Shown one piece after another: positions 47,430-59,400 of a stretch of 64,000 bases of DNA. Within the stretch, counting starts at the first letter, position 1. Every line of letters begins with the position of its first letter. The notes beneath the pieces are model-generated. The model had not been told where the DNA came from and did not search any database. It saw nothing but the letters and a program-made list of their open reading frames with translations. Position numbers and translations under genes: made by a program. This DNA comes from Pelecanus crispus (taxonomy: Eukaryota > Chordata > Aves > Pelecaniformes > Pelecanidae), in NCBI RefSeq assembly GCF_030463565.1, contig NC_134660.1, forward strand, positions 1,600,001 to 1,664,000. Direction: 5' to 3'.

Positions 47430-47567
47430 TTTTTGACTCCAGCCCGACATTTGGTGCAAAAGCTACGTCAGTTGTGGTTGAGGGATGTTTCGCACACATT
47501 AAAATGCAGCAATGGAAATAAAAGACTCCGTGACTTTCCCAGTTCACACCAGTGGAGACCAGTGTAT
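47430..47567 (+). repeat. Unclassified dispersed repeat, copy B
   Basis: This is the direct-repeat partner of 45018-45153, located upstream of the KPNB1 promoter. It keeps the same order of blocks with small indels and substitutions. G/A-rich simple sequence (47588-47640) and a CR1 copy follow. Confidence 0.8.
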
Positions 47568-47662
47568 GTGGGAGACCAGGGCAGGGATGCACAGGGGGGA
47601 AAAAAAAGGGGGGAAAAAAGGAAAGGAAAAATGAATACCTGGAAAAAAGAAGGGCAGAACAA

Positions 47663-48117
47663 AGGTGAGGCAAGGTGAGGTCTCTTCTCCCAAGTATTTA
47701 GCGATAGGACAAGAGGGAATGGCCTCAAGCTGCGCCAGGGGAGGTTTAGGTTGGATATTAGGAAAAATTTCATTAGTGAAAGAGCGGTCAAGCGTTGGAA
47801 CAGGCTGCCCAGAGAGGTGGTGGGGTCCCCAGCCCTGGGGGGGTTCAAAAATCGGGCAGTTGTGGCACTTGGGGACATGGTTTAGTGGGCAGGGGGGTGT
47901 TGGGGTGATGTTGGGCTGATGATCTTAGAGGGCCTTTCCAACCTTAGTGATTCCTACTTTTACTTTCATTAAAAATAATCCAGCCACCAAGCCAGGCAAC
48001 ATGAAATTATGACTCTCCCCTTAATGGGTTTAGTGGTGGACTTGGTAATGTTAGGTTACTGGTTGGACTGGATGATCTTCAAGGTCTTTTCCAACCTAAA
48101 CGGTTCGATGATTCTAA
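47663..48117 (+). mobile_element. CR1 LINE 3' fragment with duplicated tail
   Basis: Sense-strand CR1 landmarks are in order. They are CAAGAGGGAATGGCCTCAAG, GGTTGGATATTAGGAAAAAT, AGGCTGCCCAGAGAGGTGG, and GATGATCTTAGAGG followed by TTTCCAACC. A spacer with AATCCAGCCACCAAGCCAGG then leads to a second tail, GGTTGGACTGGATGATCTTC. The copy ends near CGATGATTCTA. It shares the spacer and second tail with the opposite-strand copy at 9661-10048, but retains more 5' sequence. Confidence 0.95.
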
Positions 48118-51100
48118 GGTGTAGCTGAATAATTAAAGGCAGGTAAAGGCAGTCCCTGTGACTTGCAGGGCTGTAGGTTGCTCACCAGGAGAGAGCAATT
48201 AGTAACACAATCAGGCTGCGCCATGGGACTAAATTCAGAGGCCGCAGGGAGAAGGGAATTACCCGGGCCCCAGCCCCGTCCTCTGCTGCGGGCAGGAGGC
48301 CGAGGACGCGGGGAAGAGCGCTGCTGCCACGGGAGAGGCAGGCGGGCGTTAGGCTCTGCTCTTCCCTGGCAGTCGTACGGCTCTGATTAATCATTCTTTA
48401 CTCCGAATGTATTTTGGTTTCCTGGGAAAGGGATGCATTCCAGAAACGGGATCTGATCAAATGCAGCCGCCTCTGAGCGGGTAAACGAGGGGAAGTTCAG
48501 CTGACCGCAGCAGGAGAAAACTCTTGAGTTACAAATACTTGGGAACAGTTGACATCATCAGCGTGACGGACTGGGCTGGCAGTCGCATTCCTGCCCCGCG
48601 CAGCACACGCAGAGTGGGTCCTGCAGCTAAAGGCACACCTTCATTTCAGCTGTGAACAACTGCATTTATCAACCGGCCGCAAGAAAGGTACATCACCCGC
48701 GAGCACAACAGCACCTTCGGGGCTTCAGGTGCTCCGTGACCTGCTCAAGGCCGGGACACGCGGAGGTGGGGCAGCTTCCAGAGGCCGGCGGCACCACCGA
48801 TGCCTCCTCCCGTGGGCTGAAGTGCCAGGCAGGCTTCTCTCCCCTCGCCAGCTGAAAGCAGAAGATGGGGAAAAGCGGTCTAACTCATCCTTGATGGCTC
48901 CAGGCCTTCCTGTCCTGCACCACTGCTGTTCTTTCCACACACACACACACAGGCTGTTGTCCAAGGAAAAGTCTTACGCTGCAGAGCAAAGCGAGTGCTG
49001 GCCCCCTGAGGACCGGTCTTATTCATTGCTGAGGAAGTGGACTCATACCCACAGCTGTGCAACACAAAGATTCATCATTCCCCTAAAGAAATCCAGGTTA
49101 CAGGGACAGACCAGTACTCTGGGGCTCAGGAGACCTACATACTGTCCCTCCCTTTGCCAGCAGCCTGCCGGAGAATCTCGGAAAACTTCTTTTGTCTACC
49201 CACGCCTTGAGCCTCAGATTTTAAAAATGGGGACAAATCCAGATCAGCTTCTTTTGTAAAGTGCTTTGAGATCTCTGGATGAGGAGCACTAAGTATCACG
49301 CTGGCAGGTTTAATGCAGTTACAAGCAGGGCTAAAAAAACTCCATACATCGGGATTTGAATTCCGTTTGTCCTGCTGCCATCATCCTGTTGCACGTTCTT
49401 ACGGTGTCTCGCCTGCATCTGTCTCGGCCACTCCAGCTGGAAAAACAAAGCTGAGACGAACCTCCGGAAGGTGGACAGGGACTGCGTTCACTGGTGACTG
49501 CAAAGCTTTGAGATCTCCGAGATAAGACAGCGAGGGAGCGCAGGATGCGGAGGCACGGGCAGCGCGACCACAGCACGCGGTGCTAGCAGGAGAGAGGGGT
49601 GCTGCTCCCTGGTAAATCTGCACCAGCGGAGGAGTCCGGATGGGCAGAGTTGCAAACAGTTCACATCACTGACTCGTTTAAGACCAATTACTATTTACAG
49701 CTTGACTCACGGAACAGAACGGACACGTTATTCAGCCTGAAGGAATGGAGTTCGCTTTCCGTACAGCCCTCTTCGCCGCTCTGTAGTACACCTCCGCTCG
49801 CAGATCAAAGTGAACTCACTGAGCAGGATTTGGGTTGAAATCGGGTGAAATTCGCTCTCTTGCAGCTATTCCCCAGAGGGGAGGAGGGACAAGACAGGAA
49901 CGGAGGAGTCTCGCACAGCTGCAGTGTGCTGCTGGGGTTCGCTGAACGCTGTCCTGCTCCAACACGCTTCTCTGTTCCTCTCCCCACCCCGAAGCTCTAG
50001 GACACAACCCAGAAGCGCACGGTGCTTCTGCAAGTGCTGTTTCACTCAATACAACCCTTCCGTGTTGCTGACCAGGGTGACTTTCCCTAGGGGACTGCTC
50101 CCGTAGGAAAGGCAGGGAGAGAGAGAAGGATTGAAGAATTTTGTACAAATCTGGTCTCAGTAGCAATGAAAGCCCGAAAACCCAGCGTAAAATCAGGGTA
50201 AGCGAGACTGCGGAGCCAGCTCCCCCCGGTAGCGCTTGGGCTGGAGCTGTAAACTTGAGCTAGATGCACTGTTTTTCTCCTCATTGCCATAAATGGCATA
50301 CTCAGCATTCACGTTACAGAGGCTTATATCATCTCCTGCTTTCATAAACTGACTACAGAAACTGGGCGAGAAATGCTGAAAAGCTGCTGACCTTTGGAAC
50401 AACTCTAGAGACGATCAGGGTACTTGGGGTTATTTTGGCAAGTGAAATGGTTAGAGCAAGAACTAGGTGACCAGGTTCCCCTTCCCAAATTTACTGAGGC
50501 TGCTCAGCACTTTCAGGTTTCTCAGAAAATCCTACATAAATTCCAAGGGACAGGAGCTATCTGTGATTTTGTATCTATCCAGAACTTGGAGTTCAGTGGA
50601 AACCTCTCAGAAACCACCGTAAATCAAGCAGAGTTTAGATGACGCCAGGTTTAAGAAGCTAACACGGGAATCCAGAATAAGATTATTTACACGAACGAGG
50701 ATGTTCACTGAAAGGACAACGCATGCACCAGGTGCGGCCCTTCCTCTGTAGGAAGCAAAACGTTAAAGGCTGCCGAACGCTCAACATTTCTCTAACGCTG
50801 AATTGCAGCGACGTGGTGAATTTCTGCGCGCTCTGTCTCACCTTGCTGCAGCAGCCTGAAGGCTGACTTACGTGCTGCGCAGAAAAGATGCATTTTCCTA
50901 ACAGTCAGGTGATGAAATCCAGTTTTGAAAAAAGCCTGGATGAAATCCAGCCGGCACAGATGACTGGGTTACACAAGGCTGAGCAGAGACACTCACCTCG
51001 TCTTCCTTGCTCAGAGGGAATGATTTCCAAGCGCTTGGGTTATGTTCAGTCTTAAGTTAACCTCGCTTTTCTTTCCTGGTTTGAGTCCCTGTAAGAGAAA

Positions 51101-53431
51101 AGTTAATGAGTCCACAATATCAACCCAGTGAAAAAGATCACAGTGGAGCACAGCACGCTATCCTCTTGGGCTCCCAGTTTTGGCACACGTGCCTATTTTC
51201 CCCAACACGTTTTCACTTGAATAATTTTCACCTTACACCACAAGTTTAGCACAGCAGACTGAGCTCTCTTGTAATAAAAAGAAAGTCTGAAAGAGCCCAA
51301 GTCGAGGTCACTGAGCCAGCCGCTGCTCAGCCTGATTTTTGATCCCTTGGTCCTCCCTTCAGCGGGGTGGAAGGATGCTCATCTTGACATCGTCACTGAA
51401 GGGCGAGCCACGCACGATCCTCCTTCGCTAACCAGAACCCGCTTGGCAATGGGAGAGGGCTCCACTCAAGTTGGAATCAATCCTACGGCTGCCATGAGCC
51501 TTGTTCTGATGCTGGTGGCCAAGACTTGTTTATCCATCGCCTGTCACAGAGCGTTTTCACTCGTGCAGGTGTTTTGCATGGGTTAAGGTACCTGTAACAG
51601 AACATGGGTGTAAAGTCTCTGACACACAGCGATATAACAGCTAATCACAGGGACAGTCAGCGGTGGGCAACACCAAGACCTCGCTGCATCTCATGACCCT
51701 GCACAGAAACAAGTAGGTACATGTTAGAGAAGGATTTGGGAAGTCAAGTTTGGGGGTTTTCTGGTATTTTTATTGTTTTTCAAAGGGTTCACAAGCTTAT
51801 TTTTTTTGCTGTACACCATTTAATTTTACTATAATTTAAAATACAGAGCATATTCTTAACGCGAGTATGTTTGGGAAAAGAGCCTGGCATTTGGGGAAGC
51901 AAGTAATATGTCTTTCCAGATGCTGCAGTTCTGCTTATGCTAGATAAAATTTTGGTCCGAAATCTAGGTATTTTTAGAGAGTAAACCGGATTCTGAAACT
52001 TTCTTTCCCAGCTAATTCCACATCTGCCTGGCAAGCTCGCGCCTTTTTCCCTGACAGATTAAATATTATTCTATCCCATGTGTAAGAGCCTTGCAAATAT
52101 CAAAGCAATGACTATATATAGGAATGTATATTTTTGTTATTACAAAACTTGCCTTTTCCAAATTGCTTTGAAGAGTTCACACATGCGATTATTATTTTTT
52201 TTTTAAATGGAAGGGATACTTTCTGAGCAAACCTGGCAGGACTGGATCTGCGTCAGCAACAGCAGGGCAGGAGGCCACCGGTCCTCCACCCACCATAAGC
52301 ATTCCTAAAACCAATTTAAAACCTCTCCATTTCCAGCTTATTTGAAGCTCAGCATTTCGGTGTCGTGGGGCCAAACACAGCGCAGGTGCCTGACCATTCC
52401 ATGCTGGCTCGGTATCAGACTGGCTTTGTATCAGCTTCCAGTCGCAACCAACACCGACTGGATTTCAACTACTTTCATTATTTTCACTGCCACTGCTAAG
52501 AACGGCGAACAAATGAACACGTTGAGATTTCCGTAAAACTCAGATTCAATTATCTAAAGCCGATAGGGTAGAAAAAAAGGACACGTCTCAAACTGAAGAT
52601 CCACCTAGCCAAGGCTGCTACATCTAATCATGACCAATGCAAGATGATTAGGGAGACAATTTTAAAAAAGGACAGGTAAAAACCAAACTGTTGCCTAACC
52701 ATGCCCCCTTCCTCCAAGCCCCCAACAATCTGCAGCATGGAGTTATTTCAGAAATGCTTTTAAAATACGAATTAACCCTTTAATCTCAAGGCTAAGAGAA
52801 CATTGCACAAATCACTGATGCACCCTCTGCTCAAGACCAAGTAATTTATATGGCTTTGATACATTTTTCTTTGTAAACCGCTGCCTCAGTTCACACATGA
52901 GCAGGAAGCAGCCCCCGCAGCAAGGGCAGCAGCCACCCCAAGCCTGATCACCTGAAATTCAAGCGAGCAGCTTTGGCTCAGCAGTAAGACAGCTCGCTAG
53001 GCAAAAGCCTGACCTGCAGCCTGGCTGTATCAATCCATGTCTCATCAGACCAACGTTCTGCCTTAGCAGGAATCAAGCTCCTACTTCTTCAAAGGGGCAT
53101 CTTTACGACAAGGAGCACCTTGGACACAGCACGGCCAACCTGTCCGCTAAGAAACCAAAAATGAGGTCTGCAAGAAGTACTGTTTCTGTAAGTTTACCTG
53201 AAACTGTGAACAACAAGAGGAGGGCAAGGTAACAGCAGTGCACGTCGTTTATTTTGGAACAGCTCTGCTGCCTCCCAGGCAGGGGGATGCTCACTAAAGA
53301 AAGTTTTTTGTGGTTTTCTTGGAGGGGGGATCAGGAGGCAAACAGAAGGCAAAAGGACAAGGTTACTGACTTGGCAATGCCAAGAATAAAGCCAGGCACT
53401 AGCGCTGTATCCAGAAAGTTAAAGGAGCAAC
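48118..53431. other. Intergenic region between KPNB1 and NPEPPS, no gene recognised
   Basis: Unique sequence of moderate GC content with a short (CA)n at about 48937-48952. Open frames are short, lie on both strands and lack codon or splice support. I see no RNA gene. Confidence 0.5.
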
Positions 53432-53640
53432 AAATCATAGAACCCCTCAAGTTGGAAGGGACCCGTAAGGACCATGGAGTCCAACTCCCCGCTCCTTGCA
53501 GGACTACCTAAAACTGAACCAGATCACTAAGAGCCGCGTCCAGATGCTCCTTGAACTCGACGGGCTCGGTGCCCTGACCACTTCCCTGGGAGCCTGTTCA
53601 GTGACCGACCACCCCCTCAGTGAAGAAGTGGGTGGATGTA
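53432..53640 (-). mobile_element. CR1 LINE 3' fragment in the KPNB1-NPEPPS intergenic region
   Basis: The plus strand is the reverse complement of a CR1 tail: AATCATAGAA, AAGTTGGAAGGGACCCGTAA, TCCAACTCCCCGCTCC, and GATGCTCCTTGAACTC. It then continues with the CCCTGACCACTTCCCTGGGA and CAGTGAAGAAG regions. It is longer than the related copy at 22802-22936. Confidence 0.93.
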
Positions 53641-55169
53641 GCAAGTTTAATCGTTGAGAAAAGCTTTCTGTCCCAGGCATTGGAGGAGAGTTTCACCCCA
53701 ATGTTTTTGTGAGCAAGAATCAATGCAGATTTTTGTCATCACTCAATCACCAGGACTCATCCAGGCAGGGCTATCTCATTCCACCTGACAGCAACAGAAG
53801 AGACATGGAGGCAAACTCCTGCTGCTGCTGGGAAAACTAGGATTGCTCGTATTTCCATTATAAGCCTGTACTAGGAATAAAGGACCCCACTATTACCTAC
53901 ATAGTTTAGGTCTTTATCTAAGATTTGACACAGAAACCAGGGAAACTGCCGGAGAGGGAAGAAAGAATGTATCAAGGTTTCTTCAAACGTGTTTAACTTG
54001 AACAGATACAGTGGAGCCCCTGTTAAAAGTTAGTTTCTGTATCGTTTAGGTATTGCTGATGCGTGCTGGGACACCGCACCCGCAACGGCCCTAGCGAATA
54101 CACTCAATTCTTATGGGCAATATCCTCGCTAATCATCACGTGAGCCCCATTTCGTCTCTTTCCTCATCCACAATAGCTCTTGCTGTTCTTATCCTGACCC
54201 TCTCCTGAGCATCAGTTTGTCTCCAACGGAAAAAAAAAAAAAAAGATTTCATATTAAGCGGACAAATCCCAAACTTACTTTCACGAAGAATTAAAATCTA
54301 CTTTCTTTGCATGCAGAAGAGACTAGGACTAGTCAGTCTGCTGAGACTATTCAGTTTGCTCACTGACCACAAGCTTGTTATTTTTGTCACCCTCCTTCAA
54401 CTGCTTGCATGTCATTTGCATTGTTTAAAGTCAAAACAAGATCACCTCAACTTGCAGCTACAGTACTTCTCATTTCATACATCACCAGTCAGGCTGGAAT
54501 CACAACTTTGCATGTTATTTTGTCAATGTGCAAGAAGCAGAAGAGAAACCAGCTTACTCTTCTGAAATTACATTGGCTCTGCAGTGCTGACAGCAGGAAA
54601 AAACATCAGTCAAGTTAACAGATACGATTCAGGACAAACAGAATTCCTGTTTCAGTCTCATTCCTGACCACGCAGCCACACTAGCCCTAAGGATACCAAC
54701 CAATGCTATCGTGTTCCAAGAGCTCTGCACCTCCACTAACCATAAACTCGCCCATTTCTGGTGCGTATCTCTGCCCTGGCTCATCGTGGTTGGCATCACC
54801 AGCATTTGCGCAACACCGTTCCCTCTTGCAGAGTCCCTCAACTTCTCAGCTGTTTGTTTAATAGAAATTCACTTATCCACAATTCTTCTCCCTTTACCTT
54901 CCAAATTCTGTCCTGGCCAGTTCTTTAGTGCTTGACTACAATCTTTACTCAGATTACACAAGATCTACTTACGATCAGCATGGTACGTGCTCATGCAGCT
55001 GCCCTAAGACCTAGCACTGACAGCAGAAGCGGAGAAGGCTGAGAACAAGGGTTTCCTTGGGGCTGCTAAAGACACCATTGACACGCGACCTCCGCTGTTC
55101 CCTCAGAGGCTTAGGTCCTTTGAAAGCAGCAACACTCTTTTGGGCTTCAAACAGAACACAAGATCAGGA
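53641..55169. other. Intergenic sequence downstream of NPEPPS
   Basis: Unique AT-richer DNA with an A run at about 54228-54244. No gene, RNA or transposon is recognised. Confidence 0.5.
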
Positions 55170-55190
55170 CATGAATTTCACATTGACATT

Positions 55191-55196
55191 TTTATT
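55191..55196 (-). terminator. NPEPPS: Candidate distal poly(A) signal of NPEPPS
   Basis: AATAAA on the minus strand in the context GTTAATAAAAATGTC, about 1.2 kb past the stop codon. Confidence 0.45.
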
Positions 55197-56179
55197 AACG
55201 CCAACTGTTTTAAATTTTTTTTTTTTTTTTTTTTTAAACAATAGCACAAAAATGTTTCAGGGAAGCAGTCTGACAGTTAGTCTGATGACCTTCTGAAATA
55301 CAGTTAAGCCACACCAAATACGAATTCCTGTTAAAGAAAAAAAAAAAATATACGGAACTCCAACCTTTGTATTAGAGGGTGTTGCGTCTCGTTAGTAGAC
55401 CACGCTGCTTTGTGAAGTAAATGATGGCACACAGCTTAGACTTCATCATCACGCCAGTCATCACTAATTTAAGGCTTCTGAATCAAATTACCATCAACAT
55501 CACAGAAAGGAACGAAAAGCTAGTGTTGCTACGGCCATGAGGAGACTGAACAAGCTGGATCTTTTAGACAAGTAACGGTGTCTTGAATAGAAGAGACCTG
55601 CCCTAACAGCAGCCAGGAGAACCAGTCACACAGTAGTTATCTCCTCATCTGCATGCATTTTGAGGGTGCAATTTAGTAAGAAAAAAAAAAATTGCATGAA
55701 TCTTTCTCTTATTTAATGTGGCTATGAAAGATGTTTCCTTACAATTCCATTATCTCTAAGAAGGACATCAGCAAGTGGAACCAAGGAGAAAAACCGAAGA
55801 GCAACAGAACATTTTTCTTTTTGCCGAGAGGTAACACAAAAGGGAGGGAACCTACTGTCCTTGGATTGGGGGGGTTGCAGGAACATCTCCCCAAAACCTT
55901 GCACTTAGAATGATGCACAGACTCTATATGTTATACCAGCTACCTGCCTTTCCGAGTGACCTGTTCCGCACAACGCTCAGAGGCATTAACCCATTCTTGC
56001 TCCAGACTCTCCACAAAATTCCACTGACGTAGAAACCACTGGTTTCCTTTTTTTGGGGAGGGCTGGGGGAGGGTGTAAAAAACAGAACATCTGTCAATAA
56101 GAGTGTCAGGAGGGGGGGTGTTAAATATTTCAACCACTGACAAGGCTTGAGGAAGTTTCACAGTTTTGTTATGCTCTAT

Positions 56180-56185
56180 TTTATT
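56180..56185 (-). terminator. NPEPPS: Candidate proximal poly(A) signal of NPEPPS
   Basis: AATAAA on the minus strand in the context GTAATAAAATAGAGC, about 230 bases past the stop codon. Confidence 0.4.
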
Positions 56186-56412
56186 ACTATTGTATTTACA
56201 GATTTTTCTCTCCTTTTTTTGCTGAATTGCTGATAATTTTAATAGAATTTAAATCTGGAGTGTGAGCAGGAACCAGTTAACTACATTCATTGTCCAATCC
56301 CCATTGGTTTGAGAAAAAGACTCCAAATTCTTGGCATATGAATCAGCTGTTGGGTAGCTCCTCCCTCTCCCCATGAGGCGGCAGCAGGACTGCAGCAGTG
56401 GCATGCACAGAT

Positions 56413-59400
56413 TCACACCATGGCTGGTGGGGCCTTGCGCTGCAGAAAATACTGGTGGATGTTCTCGGCGTCCCGCTTCAGCCAAGCTGCATTCAGCAGA
56501 ATATTTTCACAGCACTGCTGGACAGTGCGTTCTGCCGATGGAGCTGGGTGACTCTCAAAGAAGGCCTGTATAAAAAGCAGACAACCGTCCATAAACAGGC
56601 ATAGACAAGATTATATTTTTAAGTCGCCAGATTTCCCTAGGTTATATAGAAATGCTTTCGTGAATTATGTTCCTTGTCTGACTACAGTTCATGCTATCTG
56701 CTCCCACCAACATCACAGACGCTGAAAAATTTGCAGGGTACTTGCCGAGTTTGCAAGGCGTGTAATCCCAAGTACAGAGCGGGAACAGCAAAATGCCTCC
56801 GTTTCTCTGCTAAAGAAAAGCATTTCTACGAACCAGCCCAAACGCTGCCTCCTGTCCTGTCTTGTCCTCGCTGCCAGGGACAGCAAGTGGCACTTGAAGA
56901 GATGAATTCAGCCTTATTGGGAGGCAACAAATGAGCAGCAAATCAAGTGTGTATTTCAGGATACTTGGAAGAAGACACTAACGGAAGCCTAAGGCCATTT
57001 TGCAACAGCATTTGTCTAGGTATCAGATTTCTTAGCATTCTACCTAGGCCTCTTTCCAAGCTGCATAATGACCTCCAAGCACCAGCAGCACTCAAGAGCT
57101 GTGCTGAATATTCTCACATTTCTTCCTCCAGAATCAACGACATTGATCCGCTGCAAATAGCTGAAGAAGCTGCACCAGAGGCTGCTGTGACTTTGCACTT
57201 GACAATTGGTTAAAGGGTAGAATAAGCTGCCATAGTGGGGAGTCATCCCCCATCTTCACACAAGCAGGCTTTTCCCAGTACTTGGCAGATCACCTCACAC
57301 TAAGGTACACTACAAGGTGAATCGGGGCTCAGACACATTAAGTACTCCAGCTAAAAGCTAGGTATACTGTCTCAGGAAGTTCTCTTGGAAAGTAGTTATG
57401 ATTTAGTTATGGATGATTGTTCTGGTAAATGTTTTGGAAAATGTTCCTTAAGAAAAAAATTAACTATAGCGCAAGATTTCTCTGTAAAACCATGTATGCT
57501 ACTAAATCTTTTCTAAGAAGAGATCACTAGACGATTAAAAAAAAAAAAAAAAAAGATAGAGCTCGTGGCTCAGCATATCTTTGAAATAAGAATTCCTCCT
57601 GAGCATTTTCCTAGCAGGAAAGTGGTAATTAAGGGCCATATTTTTAAGTTTCTTCTTCCAAGAAAGAGTCCCTGTAAAAGTGCAGGCAAAGAGTAAATAA
57701 TAAAACCCACACATGTTTAAAACGCTACCAAGACCAGTGCCTACACTCCCAAGTCAGAGGGGATGCTCAAGTCCAGTAATGAAACCACATCACCTTGAGC
57801 CACCGCTTTCAAGAGACTCTCTGCAAACACGCGAACCTGCCTGGTGTAAAGCCTTGCTCTTAGTACACAGCACAAATGACCACATAAAACTTGAACCTAT
57901 AGTACAGAATTCAGCCAATTTCTGCCATGTTAATTCCCCCAGGAGGCCCTGGGTGCTAACACAGTCGGCCCCAAATGTGCCATATCAGTCTGGGGCAGAA
58001 CAAAGTGCTGGTGTAAGCCTCAGCTTACTATGGAAGTTGTAACAACTATGAATTTTGCTAGAATTATCTTTAAAGGTTGTCTTTTGGGGTGTCTCAAAAC
58101 CACTGCCACAAACTGTGCTGGATTTTATAAAAAGTTTAAATAAGTGAAGCTAATGAAATAGAAGTCACTAGAAGTTGGACATTACTTTGTGAAAATGCTA
58201 ATTTAAGACATTTCAATAAAAGAACTCAACCTAAAGCAGTGCAATTCAGGGACTAGGCAACAGTCAAAACAGTCAGAGGCAGAGCCACAGTTCAAAACCA
58301 AAAACTGCCTAGTAGAAACTCATGGCTCTTCCATCAGGTGCCCACAGTCTAGAGCACGCAATGTTTGTCACAGATGAAGTTAATCACTTCTTGAATTAAA
58401 ACTTCTTACCTTAACTTCCGCAGCCATTTTATCGTTTGCAAATCCATCCACTGTTAGCTGAAGGAGAAAAAAATATTAACCGAGGGTAAGAATTTAGCAT
58501 TTCAGATATAACAGTTTAGTTTTAGTCATGTATGCAAACAGGACTTTTCTTACAGCTGCACATACCTTTATTAGTCTGGATATTAAGAATCCACCTTGGT
58601 ATCGATTATAAAGTTCCTCCCAATTGTCCCTTACAAATTTCCAAGCAGCTTTCCTCCCCTGCTTGCTGCCTCCAGCTACTCCACCAATAACAGATACCGT
58701 GTCCTGGGGACGTACCTCTTCCTGAAGATGAAAATGTAGACAAGTATTCAAGGCTGTTTCAACAGATACAGCACGTTGGCTTTATGCATTTCTACGCTGA
58801 ATCTGTCAACGATAGCTTCCCCCCACCCCAAACTTTAAGATACAACTCAAAGGTTTCATCGTTAAGACTATTCCTCCTATTCTAGCGTGTTATATGCGCA
58901 CAGCGCTCTATCGCCAAGTGCTCTGAATGCACTTGTCATTCTCACAAGGTAAGGAAGCAGCAGTTTTTCCAATAACTTACTGAAAGTGCAAAGGTGAGAA
59001 CTTTTTGAATCAGTTCTGGTTGAGAGATGGCTCCAAGAACTCGTTCAATTCGGTTCTTCTCCTCCTGCATGTCTGCTTGCTTGTGAAGCTTCAAAGCCAA
59101 AGTGTATTAATAATATTAGCACATGGTATTAAATGCTGACTTCTTACCTAGCACTACTGAACCTGCTGTATATGCTAGAGCTGCTAGATAGGTCGTCAAG
59201 CCTAATATGTGACAAATTGAACTTGTTCATCAATCACCCTGCACCTATCCACATTACAGACCTCATTACACATACACCAGCAGAAAGGACCATTAGTAAT
59301 AAACTGATCTTCACCACTGTTTATGTAAGGTCAAGTAGGACCATGCCTCCAAGCAATGAAGAATAATCCTAAAAATGAGATGTAACAATCCACTAGGTGG

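Larger units (their letters stand above)
55170..56412 (-). other. NPEPPS: Putative 3' UTR of NPEPPS
   Basis: This AT-rich region follows the NPEPPS stop codon. Two AATAAA hexamers on the minus strand, at 56180-56185 and 55191-55196, allow a short UTR of about 250 bases or a long one of about 1.2 kb. A T run at about 55217-55237 lies near the distal end. Confidence 0.5.
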
